Below the pieces are notes generated by a model. It saw only the letters and a program-made list of their open reading frames with translations, was not told the DNA's origin and made no database searches. The translations under genes and the position numbers were made by a program. 64,000 nt of DNA from Sclerodactyla briareus (lineage: Eukaryota > Echinodermata > Holothuroidea > Dendrochirotida > Sclerodactylidae), in the NCBI GenBank assembly GCA_026419785.1, contig JAODTK010005869.1, positions 186,001-250,000 of the forward strand. Direction: 5' to 3'. Shown here piece after piece: positions 33,540 through 45,755 of this stretch (position 1 is its first letter; each line of letters begins with the position of its first letter).

Positions 33540-34620
33540 GCCAAGAAGCTCGGTGGTTCTTTGACTGATTCTGAGCATTCTGCACTTGTTCGTGTGCACA
33601 GGCATGCCATTCTTTGACCTCTATCACCTCAGATAACCTTTGACGTGACCCTAAAACAATAAGGTTCATCTGTAGAATACGGTACATAAAGCATGTATGA
33701 GCATGGTCCATCTAGGTAAGAGTCGACTTATACTGTTCAATCATCTGAACACCTCTTGTCTTTAACTGAAAATTATACCCAACTTCCACCAAAGACACAG
33801 TTTTTGTACTCTCCATAAGGAAGCTACTCCCTGCCGAATTTCAGCTATGTCAGCCCAAGCATTCTGAACTTCTATATCATGTACAAAGTTCACCTCTGAC
33901 GTTCAACTCTGTCGACCTTCGACCTGGTCCACAAGAATGGTTCATAAACTCATCATGGGAAACCCACATGGTAACTATAAACTGGATCCATCAAGGTAAG
34001 GCTGAGTTATCGTTTTCACGAGCCAAAATTGGCCTATCAGTTTTTCACAATATTCGTATCACTCAATATGACCCCCATCTATACTAAAATGAATAGGGTC
34101 CATGTACTACTCATAGAAAAGCTGCATACAAATTTTTATTTTGACCTCCATTGACCTCAGATGACTTTTGACCTGACCTCTGAACTATAGAATTCATGTA
34201 CTCCTTGTGAGAAGCGGCACCGCCCAAGTATGAGTTATATCCATCTAGGTGAAGTCAAGTCATTGTGTTCACAAGCCAGTACATTTGCCAGAATATCTGT
34301 ATTCCACAATTCCACGATTTTTCACCCGAAGTGACCCCATCCACACCAAAAGCAATAAGTTTTATGTACTTCCCATAGAACAAGCGACTACCAAAATTTC
34401 AGTTCGTTTGGACAAAGCCTTCTGGACTGTTCACAAGGTATCCAGACTTTGATCACTTCTACCTGACCCCAAAACACAGGAAATCATGTACTATTGCACT
34501 CATCATGGGAAACCCATATACCGAGTATTAGCTCCATCCACCGGTGCATCGAGTTGTCTGGTTCCCAAGTCACATGAATACACACAACATCACACATACT
34601 GCCAGGACTGCATATATTCC
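33540..34620. repeat. Tandem repeat of about 250-290 bp with TGACCT words (copy C)
   Basis: About four diverged units are marked by recurring phrases: a (T)GACCTC..TGACCTTTGACCTGACCC core followed by TTCATGTACTCATCATGGGAA and CTGGATCCATCTAGGTAAG. The phrase positions near 33661, 33938, 34190 and 34480 give unit lengths of roughly 277, 252 and 290 bp. The TGACCT words are often arranged as direct repeats one base apart. The same array is shorter in copy D (43405-44110). Confidence 0.7.
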
Positions 34621-35410
34621 TTTGACTTCCGTTAGAAGAATTCCGTTAAGGAATCAAAATGGCATGTAAATATCAGGTCGTCATTTTCATAACAATCGCG
34701 ATACAAATATGATATATGTATTCGAAAGTAACTGGTCATTACACAACGAACAGCAGGAGGAAATCGCCCGAGGCACTGATTGCTACTCGTCAGTTATCTA
34801 GTGCACTACTCAGCCCTGTTATAAATATTGATGACTCTAGGAAATACGGGAGACACAGTGCGCTGGTTAAAGAAAAAGTAGAGGCCATTCAGTTAAATTA
34901 TGCGCTTCTACTAGCACGTTTTTCCGGCACTAAATGGATCCACTTCATTTGAAATGGCCAAGAGGACACATTAGGAAGTATGATTAGAAATTGAAATTTG
35001 TCATTCAGGACAAGAATGCTAATTTGAATGTCATAATCACTAAAAAGTACATATTCCCCTAAGTAATTTATTTCTAGTATATGTTGTAATGTTTTGCTGC
35101 GCACCTAACTTCAGCACGGCAAGGCGATAAACCATTTTGAACTCTCGACTAGTCGCGAGTGAGGCCAACGGGAATCCTGAGAACGTTTGACAAACAAAAT
35201 GCACTCACAGAGAACATTTGTTCCTGCATGTTGATGCTTGATAATTGATTGATTCGTGGCTGAGTTGTGAAATTGTTAATTGACTAAACACGTTTGTCAC
35301 CACTGCGCAACAGTTGCGTAATAGCGCTACCAACCAACATATGCCAATGTTCACTTAGAGAGACTATTAACTTTGCAAGGAGCTGAGTTTCGGTAAATAG
35401 TTCTTTAGTT
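34621..35410. other. Duplicated non-coding stretch (copy C)
   Basis: It aligns with about 44110-44850 of copy D. No gene or terminal repeats are seen. Confidence 0.5.
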
Positions 35411-35629
35411 CTACACTGTAAACAATTTCTGTAGAATTTACAATAAATTTCTGGCCAACCTCGTGTGTCAGTAATTACTGTAAATTTCACCGTAAACTAC
35501 TGTCAACTTCACAGTAAAATTACAGTCATATCATTTACTGTAAATTTCACAGTAATTAATTGTAAAATTTACAATAGGAATACTTGCCAGTATTTCTGTA
35601 AATTCTACAACAAAAGAAATACAGTGTAG
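35411..35629. mobile_element. MITE with TIR CTACACTGTA
   Basis: The element is 219 bp. The left end is CTACACTGTAAACAATTTCT then GTAGAATTTAC. The right end, read in reverse complement, is CTACACTGTATTTCTTTTG then TTGTAGAATTTAC, so the TIR is about 30 bp and imperfect. The interior repeats TTACTGTAAATTTCACAGTA words in both orientations. Copy D lacks it at the matching place (about 44850), and so does the second C unit (about 37495). A diverged relative lies at 59746-59973. The target duplication is uncertain; TTAG-like flanks are seen. Confidence 0.8.
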
Positions 35630-35879
35630 CTTAGAGCAATGAGGCATGTGCTACCTCAACTTTTTATAAACAGTGAAAAAAACTCGAAGGAAGAAAATGG
35701 AAAATGACTGAAAACATAAAACAATAGGAATTCAAACAAAGAGGAAGCCAAGCGACAAAAAATACAGGATCATTTTCGACTGTTTCGCGTGAAGGATCAG
35801 ATGCTCAAACCACACACTCTTTTTAGGGAGTTCTACGGTCTCTACGAAGGCGACCGCTCTAGGCTTACTTAGATGGACA

Positions 35880-37260
35880 TATTGCAGAACGTATAGAAGA
35901 TAGACTAAATTCAAATCTGCTGTGCTTTCTCACAGCTTTCCCTGGAATTCGCATCAGGTGAACCGACTAACCTTTTCGCAGGCTATCAACTGACCCTGGT
36001 GGAAACTGAAGCCTACGTTTACTATGCTACCGCATCGATTATTTCCACTCTGAAGCGTTATCTGTGATGGAACGTCGGTTTAGTTCTTTTTTTTATTTAT
36101 ATGATAAAGGAAGAAGAAACATGAGTGGAAAAGAGAGAGACCGTCTGAAGTATGGGAAATACGGAACATTTCGAGTGTAAACTTTGGGCCAGATCCAGTG
36201 AGTGACCAATATTACCCTGCCAAACAAGAGTGTTTAATTTTTGGGGACTCTCGATATACTGGCAAGTCAATTATATGGATAACTACATTTCCCATTCAGT
36301 TACCTAAGTGGGCTACTCAGTTGGAGTATATTCATTACTCGTCCACTCTGCTTCATGTATTGTAAAACAAAAAGAGATCGACTGCCAGATTCGACGGACT
36401 CTCTTAAAGGGGCTACAAGAGTTCCGTACATTGACACACATCTTTCATAAACTAAAATTAGGTTGTTCCTCGGGGCTTGGAAGCCCCTTCAAGTGGTGGC
36501 CTACATGAAGGATACCGTAGACATCGCATGCTAGCGGGGGCAACTACTGAAGCCAAACTCACAAAAACTTCGTAAAACATACCGTAGGGTGCAGATAGCG
36601 ATTCTGGTCATGAAGCCCCAACTTAACTGCTAGGGCTCCCACGCTTTTGCGTGGTATGGAATATATTATTGGGAAGCCTAGAAAAGGCTGCCTACTGAAA
36701 GGTCCTCGCTATGACGATTTCAACGGAAAAGAAACCCTTTTTTATTATGGCTTTGTGAATCCGTACCGGAGTGACTGTTTTTTATGTGGAGAGGACATGT
36801 TTTCTCATCGAGAGATCTTCAGACCGGACCTGGTGGGTTCTCAACAACAAGTCCCAATGCTTAGGATTCACACGAGTAATGCCTCTTTGGTCATCACCTT
36901 GACCTATTCCTGCTTTGGCATGGCAGCACCGTGGGTGGTTAGAGTTTTGACCCGTCCTGATAGTAAGATATCCCCCATCAGTCATAAGACAGAGCGTTCG
37001 AGGCACAGCAAATACCCACCCGTATTTTACACATTCGTTTGCACGCATTTACTAATATGAAAATGGATTCCACTTCATTGTCATCGGTGGCGAAATAACC
37101 AGGGAATACCAGGTAGCCAGTACATTTGTTATCTACCGTCGTGCTCTCTGCTCTCAATTCATGCAGCACTTGCGGTTGTGTGGAACCTCATCTGACATCG
37201 TACTCCGGAAAATTGACCTAGACCTTGATTGAACTGCGCGGACGAACAACCCCCCCCCCT
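35880..37260 (+). repeat. Inner unit C1
   Basis: This unit begins near the phrase AATCTGCTGTGCTTTCTCACAGC and shares order with C2 (37680-39600) and with copy D. Shared landmarks are TGATGGAAACTGAAG, CTTCATGTATTG and TTGACACA, and the block ending at the CATTTTCAT-like sequence near 37060. The 137-codon frame at 36647-37060 has no register-conserved equivalent in C2 or D. Confidence 0.65.
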
Positions 37261-37679
37261 CTCCCATGGAATTACATACGTCAAATGAAAGCATTACCTT
37301 TCCCCCACTTAAATGCCATAATTTTGCAAAACTATGAGATGCATACTGTCGAGATATGAATTCATGAATGAGAACGAAAAAACAAAGGGAACTTTTCCAG
37401 TTCCCTCCAGCTCATCAACTAACTGGCATAATTTCCATCAGGAGACGTTGTCTCGGTGAAGAGCTGATTTTCGGTGAATAGGTCCTTTCAGTTCTAACTT
37501 CTCTGCCATAATTTACCTCAAACATAGATTTTTTCATAGTTATAGAATAATGGAACACGCTTGGCAGGACAACTGCAGAGACCGCAAAAACAAGCAACAA
37601 AAATGGGTCAATCGTTTTGCGATGCTTCGCGAAAGCAGCAATAAGCCCTCGAACTCAATCTTTCGAGCACAACGGCTAA

Positions 37680-39600
37680 ACAGCTAGCAGAATTGGATTT
37701 AGATCTGCTATGTCTTCTCACAAACTTTCTCAGAATTCGCTTCAAATTGCTCCGCCTAACCTTCTCCACGTGAATAATCAAACAACGTCAGCCCTGATGG
37801 AAACTGAAGTCAAGTTAGTCAACTGAAGTCATCTCCCCTAGAAGCTGTGATCTGAGATGAAACGTCCATTTATGTTTTCGAGTGGATTGCTTAAAAAAAA
37901 AAAACGGAATGCATCCATCTAGAGCGGCAAAGGGTTGAGGCTGGAATATGAGAGAGAAGAAACGTGAGCAATCGAGTGTAAAATTCTGAGCTAAAAACTG
38001 TAAAATTTCCACTCCCAATCCAGAGTGTTATCCCTCGACCTCTCGATCTCTTGACACGTCCAAATTAAAGGGGTGACTCATCATTTCTCTCTAACATCGA
38101 AATTTTCACCACTCGTCGCACATTTCTTCATGTATTGGAAAAGAGAGTCACAATCGACTTCCAGAAGGCGCTTCAAGCGTTTCGGTACATTGACCTTACC
38201 CTCTTTCGAGCTAATTAGCTTGTTCCTCCTCGAGGGCCTGGAGGGCCCTTACAAGTGCAAGGTTACATGCAGTATCCCGCTCACATCGTCATGCCTAGCC
38301 TGCAGAAAAACCACTGAATCATAACCTCACCAAAACTTCTTTTTAAACCTAGTTGGCAATGACGATTCGAGTCATAAACCCCAATATATCTGCACTGGGC
38401 TTTCAGTATTGCCCGTGACGTCCGAATATATTAACTCGCTCGGAAAGCTACAGAACCAGACTGCCTATATATAGACGGGGTCCTCTCGACTCTAGGTCAT
38501 CTCGTCATGTGGTTCACTGAACTTATTTTTATCGGATAGAAGTATGGCCTAAAGATTCGGTACTGGAGGCGGAGTGATGAGCCTCTTTTGTCGAGGAGAG
38601 ACATTCTTCTCATAGGAGTTTCTTCAGACAGCGAGTTGGGAATTATTGGTTCTAAGTCAACAATTCTCTAATGGATCCTATACAAACTGCCCTGTGCGGA
38701 TACCTGGGTGCGTGTTCTAGAGTTTCTCATAATGATTTTTACGAATAATGCCCTTCTTACCACCAAATGGATCCTATTCCTTATTTGGCATGTCCCAAGT
38801 AACTCCTGCTCCCCAACCTATCCTGATTTCAACCACATTGTCCAATTCATAAAAAAAGGTTGGCCTGAACCATTTGAAAATACAACTGGAGTGTCCGGGC
38901 CATTCGCGGGTGGTAGAGTTGACTCGGAGTATATTCCCCATCTGCCATGAAACTGTAAGAAAGGAGGTTCGAAGGAACGCAAATACATCCTGTATTTACA
39001 GATTTGTTGCACGCATTCACTATATTAAAATGAAATGACTAGATATCACATTATAGTGGCGGAAATAACCAGGAAAAAGCTAGCGGGGAGCAGTACATTT
39101 GGTTTGTTATACATATGTTCTCTGCCTCTCAATTCAACTCACTGCCTGACGGCGGTGACCTCATCTTACATACTTCTCTCTCATCACTCAAACGAATCAA
39201 GCATGACCATCATCATGACATTTACGAGGTTTCACCGAAAAGCAGTTACCGGGGAATTCCCAGGGCGGATGATACGGTGTGGAGACGCGGCGGGAGGGAG
39301 TGGGGGCGATGGTATAATAATGATATGGGGAGTATTTTGACCACATTTCTTCGTTATACCGTTTTTGCGGAATCTGCAAATCGCAGCCTGGGTTGTGTCA
39401 TAATACTACCTCCAAGATAAGGAAAAACACCTTCTTTTCTTTTGCATGGTGATATGGTGAGCAGAAAATGCTTGATATAGAGTATTTGCTTACTGGGAGA
39501 TGCGGGGTTAGTATCATATTTGCAGAATGACCCCCCCAAACTGACCAGAAAGAAGGTGTGTAAAATGAACGCGAAGTTCAATGTAGTTACTATTTGACAC
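37680..39600 (+). repeat. Inner unit C2
   Basis: This is the second version of the C1 unit and the closer match to copy D from about 45760 onward (for example GGAGTGTCCGGGCCATTCGCG at about 38888 against GGAGCGTCCAGGCGATTCGCG at 46614). A short poly-A lies at 37891-37902. No gene is recognised. Confidence 0.65.
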
Positions 39601-39897
39601 CTACATTATAGGCAAGAGAACTGGAAAATTATGAAAAATGACCTTTGAATGACCAGTTTAGATTTATCGGCACTTTTTAGCTTACCGCATCACGTAGTAA
39701 GCATGTTCAATGGGTGATCGAATAAACACTCGTTCCTCTCTGTTCTATAGAGCTGAGGAATAGGGGTCAGTTCCCAAAGCTAGTAGGTGAGATCAGATGG
39801 CTCATCTCACGGATTGTAGGAGTACCGTACGTAATAGTGCCTATGATCAGGGAAATATCTGTGAAGCGCTTGAACAACTTGGTGGCAGGCGCTATAC
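39601..39897. other. Short non-coding stretch before the ATT array
   Basis: It aligns loosely with 47520-47750 of copy D. Nothing else is seen. Confidence 0.45.
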
Positions 39898-39992
39898 TAT
39901 ATTATGATTATTATTATTATTCTTATTATATTATTATTATATTATTATTATATATTATTATTATTATTATAGTATTATTATTATTATTATAT
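39898..39992. repeat. (ATT)n microsatellite (copy C)
   Basis: About 95 bases of TTA/ATT units with a few ATA junctions. Copy D has the matching array at 47750-47852, followed there by a 2.2 kb insertion. Confidence 0.9.
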
Positions 39993-42366
39993 TCACATTT
40001 CCGTAGTAGGAGGGCTGTTCACATTCTCCCAGGTGACAAATGCATTTCCTCCGTCTTCACCCATGCCACTCCTTTGTGTTCGATTGATTCAACACTCTGC
40101 CATGCTAATTCTCTAGAGTTGTAAATACATATTCTATGTATTTTTCATTCAGGTCTTCTCTCCCTCTCGTGAATATTTTCACTATTTATCCAATGTTGGT
40201 TGTCCAAAGTTCTAACTGCGCATTACGGTATATTCGGACTCTGATCGCCAATGGCCTCCGTTCCAGAGGATTTTCTGAATGAGTCAGGATTATTAGTTCC
40301 CCGTCGTCTTTGGCGCTCTAGTCTGTCTGACATGAGCAATTCATCGAAGCAAAGACGGATACACGCAATCCTTTGCAAGTTTAATTCATGTCCGTGCCCA
40401 GTTTACTCAGACAAGTATCTCCCTCCGGTAAAATTCGGGCTATCGGGCAATCGTTCGAATACCTTTAACTGTCCTACATACCAAGTAATTCCCATCCTAT
40501 CTTCTCAAAGCAATACCAAGCAATGTTTTAAGGTCAGCGCGGTGCTATTTAGACCTTGTTATCCGCGTACACTAATAACGTTTTTGTGTTGTTCCAGGTC
40601 TCGGTAGTGCCACGACTGATCCTAAGACGCCGTAGAGACATAACGAAAATACCTGCTTAAACTATCTAAATTTACCCTGATTTCCAGTTGATACTACCTG
40701 AATGGATCGGAGATGATTGTGGGCCTTGGAGTCGTGATCAGCGAAGGTAATCTATACTATATATACTATAGATAATATTTATACTCAAATTTCTTCATCC
40801 TGCTCCTCGTCACCAGCTGATGTGCATACGGGACGTGCTGAAATCGGAAAACTACAAGTCCCAAGATTAATCACGCGTGTTCTCTTGAGAGCAATCGTTT
40901 TGTAAGGAGCCAGACATATTTGCTATAACACCGCGCACACTTAAGTGAGTTGGGCTCAACTGCTGGGATAGGGGGAGTGGGGTTGGACCCACAACCTCTG
41001 CGATTGCACTCTGATGTTCGAATGAGAAATCGTTTTCTTGATTTTTATTTTTATTTTATGTTTATGTTGAGTTTTTCTGACGAAGGGGAACCCAAAAGTT
41101 CTTAGGGCATCCACATCTAATTTTCTGAGGGCATACAAATTTTTGAATGAATTTCATGCAGTTTAACACATATGAAAACAAACCATGAAACGATTCTGCC
41201 CGCAGTTTACGTTTCTCTCAGGCTTAAGGCGTTTGATTGAAAATCTGGCACTCAGCGAGAGGAACTGGCAATCGATTCAATTTTGCATCGTTACCCGAAT
41301 TCATCAATTCCACACGAGTGTCGTCGTTTCAAGCCGAATTTTCCGGTTAAAATGTCACCAAAAAAAATACCAAAACATCGTTTCAGGTAACACTTCAAAT
41401 CAACCAAAATACCAAAAAACAGCTAGTTTTTGACATAAACACGCAGAGGAAAAATTATTATCCTCTTGAACAAACGTTATAAAAACATAAAACAGTTAAA
41501 CATATTCATGTAATATACGCAGTATTTTTTTGCCTTCATGTTTCCTTCCGTCCGAAAGGTTTCTCTCCTACTTCAACAGGCTTAAAAATACTTCAGATGT
41601 GCTGCTCGAAATCCAATGATCTCATTGTATAACGTATATGACGACTTGGTGACATTTCACGAGGTTACCTTCTATAAAACAACGGACAGTCCAGAGAGAT
41701 ATTGAAAAAAAAAATGTTCGGAATGACGCGGTAGGCTATTTCCAAGTATGGATATAAATGGGTATTACCGTATCGTTATTTATTACCTTTCTACGCTTCT
41801 CCTGTGTGATCATACCACAGGTTACTAGGCAGTTGAAGACGTTTGTGATAGAGTGTGTGCTTCCACCATAGGCTAGTTTTCACGTTTCCAACAAATGAAT
41901 TCGATGTTTGGAGATTCCTACGGTTTGTAGTTGACGTTCGAGTGTGCAATTTTATTAAACATATAAGGTGGATTTATAAAGGAATTATAAAGTACAGTTT
42001 CCGGCATGATTTTGCGTTATTGTGTCGATTCCTGAGGGTCATCAGGCCAACGCCGAGTAATTTTACCGTGCAATATATTCACTAAAGGACAACCAGTATT
42101 GTTTTGTTTGTTGGCAATCAAAACACAAATGACAAACAGGGTGAAATATATCAGAATTAGTTCAATGACTCAGACTCTATTAACCAAGTAAAAATTACAC
42201 AAATAATACAAATTGGCCTATGGGTAAAGTAATGTGACAGCCATCGCATTAGCAATAGTTTTTTGCTTGCCTTCTAAGATTCCATCGTCGGCCCATCCCC
42301 TCATGAATAAGTCACCAAAATCAAGCTGGTCGTCGCTTCTGACCAGTGATTTCAACACAGTGATCG
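39993..42366. other. Duplicated non-coding stretch, end of copy C
   Basis: It aligns with about 50085-52300 of copy D as far as about 42090. The 118-codon frame at 40251-40607 corresponds to several broken registers in D (50309-50593 and others), so the frame is not conserved. The motif CGACTAGAGACC or GCCGTAGAGACA after GTCTCGGTAG is shared, but I cannot assign it. Confidence 0.5.
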
Positions 42367-42480
42367 TAATAATAATAATAATCATAAAATAAAATAATAA
42401 TAATATACTAATAATAATAATAATAACAATAATAATAAGAATAATAATAATAATATAATATAATAATAATTAATAATATA
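42367..42480. repeat. (AAT)n microsatellite
   Basis: AATAATAAT units with interruptions, just outside the end of copy C. A second short run, CTAATAATAATAATG, lies at 42640-42653. Confidence 0.9.
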
Positions 42481-43404
42481 ACGAATTCACAGACAGTGTA
42501 TCCTTGTGGAATGTAGGGCTGTGGTTAGGCTTCGCCCGGCAAATGTATGCGTTGCCTTTCGCGATCACGATCTGAGTCGCAGACGGAGCTCTAGAAGAGC
42601 GAAAAGGAGTGGACTTGACAGGTCGAATCAATAGTGATCTAATAATAATAATGAGCAAACTCTATGGTGAGTGTTAGTTGGGGCGAAGTGGACTATGGAA
42701 CGACAGAGCCGGGGTTGGAATCCCAGCGGAAGCCTACAGACACATTTATCCACCTAAAACAATTCTTCTCCACACAGCTCGAAAACCACCAGTGACTGAC
42801 AGAGGGATAGACGAAGTGAAGTTCTCATTAATTCTTGCCTCCCAACCCAATATACGGATGAGAGTGGAGAGTATTCAAAGAACAACATACCGGCTCAGAC
42901 GTCGCCGGGGAACAAGTCTGCGCCAGGCGTCGCGCCCTCCGGACGAGCCTGGCGGAGAAGTGGGACTGGCAGGAACAACAAGGAGAACAGAAGCAGCAAC
43001 CAAGAGATGAAGATGGTGATGACGTGCTACTCTGAGTGAACCTCAAAAACGTGGGTACAGGAGGAAGCGTACTGCAAAATCTGGGAAACAAAACGCAGCC
43101 CAACAGCCCCCAGCCGATAACCGAAACACGAAAGGAGTTGCCAATAAAAATGGCGGGGATTCTAACTAAAGCCGAAAGTTAATAAACATCGGGACACCTG
43201 GGTTCGAGACAACCAGGCAGGACAAGATCCACTCTCAACACCAACAACCCCACCGCAGCATAAGACGCAACCGGCTCAGGTCCATAGACCCAAGAGTTAC
43301 ACTAGATGGACAATTGCTCGAGAGATTACGGATGAGATGATAGCAGTGGAAGGGGAGGATTCCCAAACACCATCCGAACACCCTAAAATTCTAGTTATTA
43401 AAAA
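42481..43404. other. Linker between C and D, possible LINE 5' fragment
   Basis: The linker is richer in G+C than its surroundings. A plus frame at 42678-43010 is arginine-rich (YRLRRRRGTSLRQ). A second readable run near 43298-43395 contains SYTRWTIAREITDEM, which loosely recalls the basic/Myb-like N-terminal part of some RLE LINE ORFs. No RT motif follows, because copy D begins. I cannot name it with confidence. Confidence 0.25.
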
Positions 43405-44110
43405 TATTGATTTTCCACTATTTCCCAATCGAACCAAGTAGGATGATACACCCAACCTACATCAAACACAGAGGTTTTGTACTCCCGATAAGAAAGCTAC
43501 ACGCCAAATTTCAGCGAATCAGCGCCAAGCGTTTCTGCTCTGAATTCTATATCAGTTTCGAAGTTTTAAAGACTATCTCTCTTTTGACCTTCGACCTGGC
43601 CCACAAAAAAGGTTCTGGACTCAGCAATCGGAAAACCCACATGTTAAACTATGAACTGGATCCATCATATGACCCCACGTCCACACTAAATGGATTGGTT
43701 CCATGTACTACCCATTGAAAAGCTGCATACACAGTTCACTTCATTGACCTCAGTGGCCGTTGGCCTCCTTTGACTTTCAAAACTATGGATTCATGTACTC
43801 ATTTTGAGGGAAGTCGCACACAACCAAGTTTGAGTTTCATATTCACAATTTCACGATTTCCACCCGGAGTGACCCCATCCACCCAAAGAATCGGTTCAGT
43901 ACTTCTCATAAGAAAGCGGCATGCCAAATTTCAGTTTGTTGGACAAAGTTCTGGAACGTGAAGTGTCACAAGGATCCAGACTTTGATACTTGACTACCAT
44001 CAAAACAAGGAGCGGATCATGGACTATTGTCTCTTTATGCGGAACCCATATATCAAGTATGGGCTTTTTATCCATGCCAATGCAGTCGAGTTGTCGGGTC
44101 ACAAGTAAGG
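43405..44110. repeat. Tandem repeat with TGACCT words (copy D)
   Basis: This is the shorter and more decayed counterpart of 33540-34620. Recurring phrases are CTCCCGATAAGAAAGCTACAC, CCATGTACTACCCATTGAAA and CATTTTGAGGGAAGTCGCAC. The array has about three unit remnants. Confidence 0.65.
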
Positions 44111-45410
44111 CAGTCGCATACACACAAGCACCACACAGGACATAGACACATACTGTCAGGACTGATTATATTCTCTGACCTCCGTCAAGGAATTAAGGAA
44201 TCAAAATGGTATGCTAAAAAGGATGGTCATTCGACATAACAATCGCGAACAAATAGATATATGTATTTCGAAAGTAACTGTTATTACACAACGAAAGCAG
44301 GCGGAAATCGCCCAAGGCACTGATCAGCACACGTCAGTTATCTAGTGCACTACTCACGCCTGGTTATAAATATTCATAAACCTAGGAAATACGGGAGACA
44401 CAGTAAGTTTGTTGAAGAAAAAGTAGAGGCCATTTCGGTTAGAATTATGCGCTTCTCCTAGTAGGTGTTTTCCTGGCACTAAATGGATTCCACTTCATCT
44501 GAAAATGGTCAAGAGGACACATTGGAAAGTATCATTAGAAATTGAAATTTGTCGGAACACCGTTTGTAACACGTTACATTCAGGACAGATGCTAAATTGG
44601 AGTCGTACCAAACTAGAAAAAGTACATATGATTAGAAAAGTAATGATTTCGGTATATGCAGTATTGTTTTGCTGCGAACCAAACGTTCAGCAACGCAGCG
44701 GATATATAACAATTGTGACAACGTTGACAAAACAACATGCACTCACAGAGAACATTTGTCCTGCATGTTTAATGCTTGTTGATTGATTGATTCGTTGGAT
44801 GAGTTGGGCATTTGGTAATTGGATAAACACATTTGTCACCACTGACTAGGCTTTACTTTTGTTGACATTTGCAGACGTAAAGAAGAAGACTTAATTGAAT
44901 CTGCTGTGCTTTCTCACAGCTTCCTGGAACTCGCTTCTGATAGCCACTAACCTTTCGCAACCTCTCAACGGCCACCCCTGATGGAAACTGAAGCCTACGT
45001 TGTACACGCTACCTCATCGATTAATTCCTCGAGCGTGATCTGTGATAGAAACGTCTGTTTTAGGTTTTGTATTGGTTTGCTTGGGAGAAAGAATGTTAGC
45101 ATTGGATAAACTCAACATGTGTGGAGAGAGAGAGAGAGCCCTTAATAGTGACAAAACGTCAGCATGAAACTCTTGGCAAATCCTGTGAAATATTGTCCTG
45201 CCCCAACAGGAGAGTGTTATTCCGAGACACTCGAATCTTGGCGAGTCAATTAAGGGTAACCTCTATCGTTTCCTACTCGCACCTAAGTTAGCTATTGAGT
45301 GGAAAATATGCATACTCGTTCGACCCTGCTTCATGTATTGGAAAAGAAAAATCACGAGTTTGATGACAGATCGCGACTGAAGGGTGCTTGAAATTATGAG
45401 AGAAATAAAA
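44111..45410. other. Duplicated non-coding stretch (copy D)
   Basis: It aligns with 34621-35380 and the first 500 bases of C1. It ends where the SINE is inserted, at about 45400, in the phrase GGGTGCTTGAAATT. A GAGA run lies at 45125-45138. No gene is seen. Confidence 0.5.
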
Positions 45411-45755
45411 GATCGGATTAAGCTCAGTCGGTTTAGAGATTAGGACTTGGTTGGATCGAAGGTTCGAGTTCGAATCCAGTCGGTTGGCCTTCCGGTGCGT
45501 CCTTGGGGAAGGAAGCTTTTAGCTCAGTTGGCAGTCGCCTACCCAGGGCATTATTGGGGAACCCTTGAGAGGTTACTTGTAATCACAAGTGCGCTGATTA
45601 CGGCGCCCATGTGATGAAATGTCCCCGGGGACATGCTGTGGGCGCAAAATCCATTGCAGTTTGTTAGGGGTTGTATAGCTCGATGTGTGCACTATATGGG
45701 GGGGCCCGAAACAAGTTACCATTGACCTTATAAATAACGGTGCATTATAGTATAA
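45411..45755 (+). mobile_element. tRNA-derived SINE with two tRNA-like heads
   Basis: The first head has A-box TTAAGCTCAGTCGG (45418-45431) and B-box GTTCGAATCC (45468-45477) at normal pol III spacing. A second A-box-like TTTAGCTCAGTTGGCAGTCG follows at 45518-45537, suggesting a dimeric head. The body contains GTCCCCGGGGACATGCTGTG. The element ends near CCATTGACCTTATAAATAAC and a short A/T tail. C1 and C2 both lack it. It sits at the junction between a D1 remnant and the D2 unit. It is not a functional tRNA gene: no anticodon arm with paired acceptor stem could be drawn. Confidence 0.75.

Larger units (their letters stand above)
33740..42090 (+). repeat. Copy C of long direct duplication C/D
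   Basis: Collinear with 43405-52690. Anchors: 34728-34870 with 44270-44410 (GAAATCGCCC, TCAGTTATCTAGTGCACTACTCA), 35920-36060 with 44905-45040 (GCTGTGCTTTCTCACAGCTT, GGAAACTGAAGCCTACGTT), 40130-40620 with 50246-50750 (ACTATTTATCCAAT, GTTGTTCCAGGTCTCGGTAG) and 41750-42030 with 51900-52240. Copy C contains two internal units (35880-37260 and 37680-39600) related to each other. No frame is kept between C and D. Confidence 0.85.

Noticed and set aside
36647-37060. 137-codon plus-strand frame in unit C1
   Set aside because: The matching parts of C2 and D do not keep the frame, and no domain is recognisable.
45411-45480. tRNA gene
   Set aside because: A and B boxes are present, but no acceptor stem or clear anticodon arm can be drawn and the sequence continues into a SINE body.
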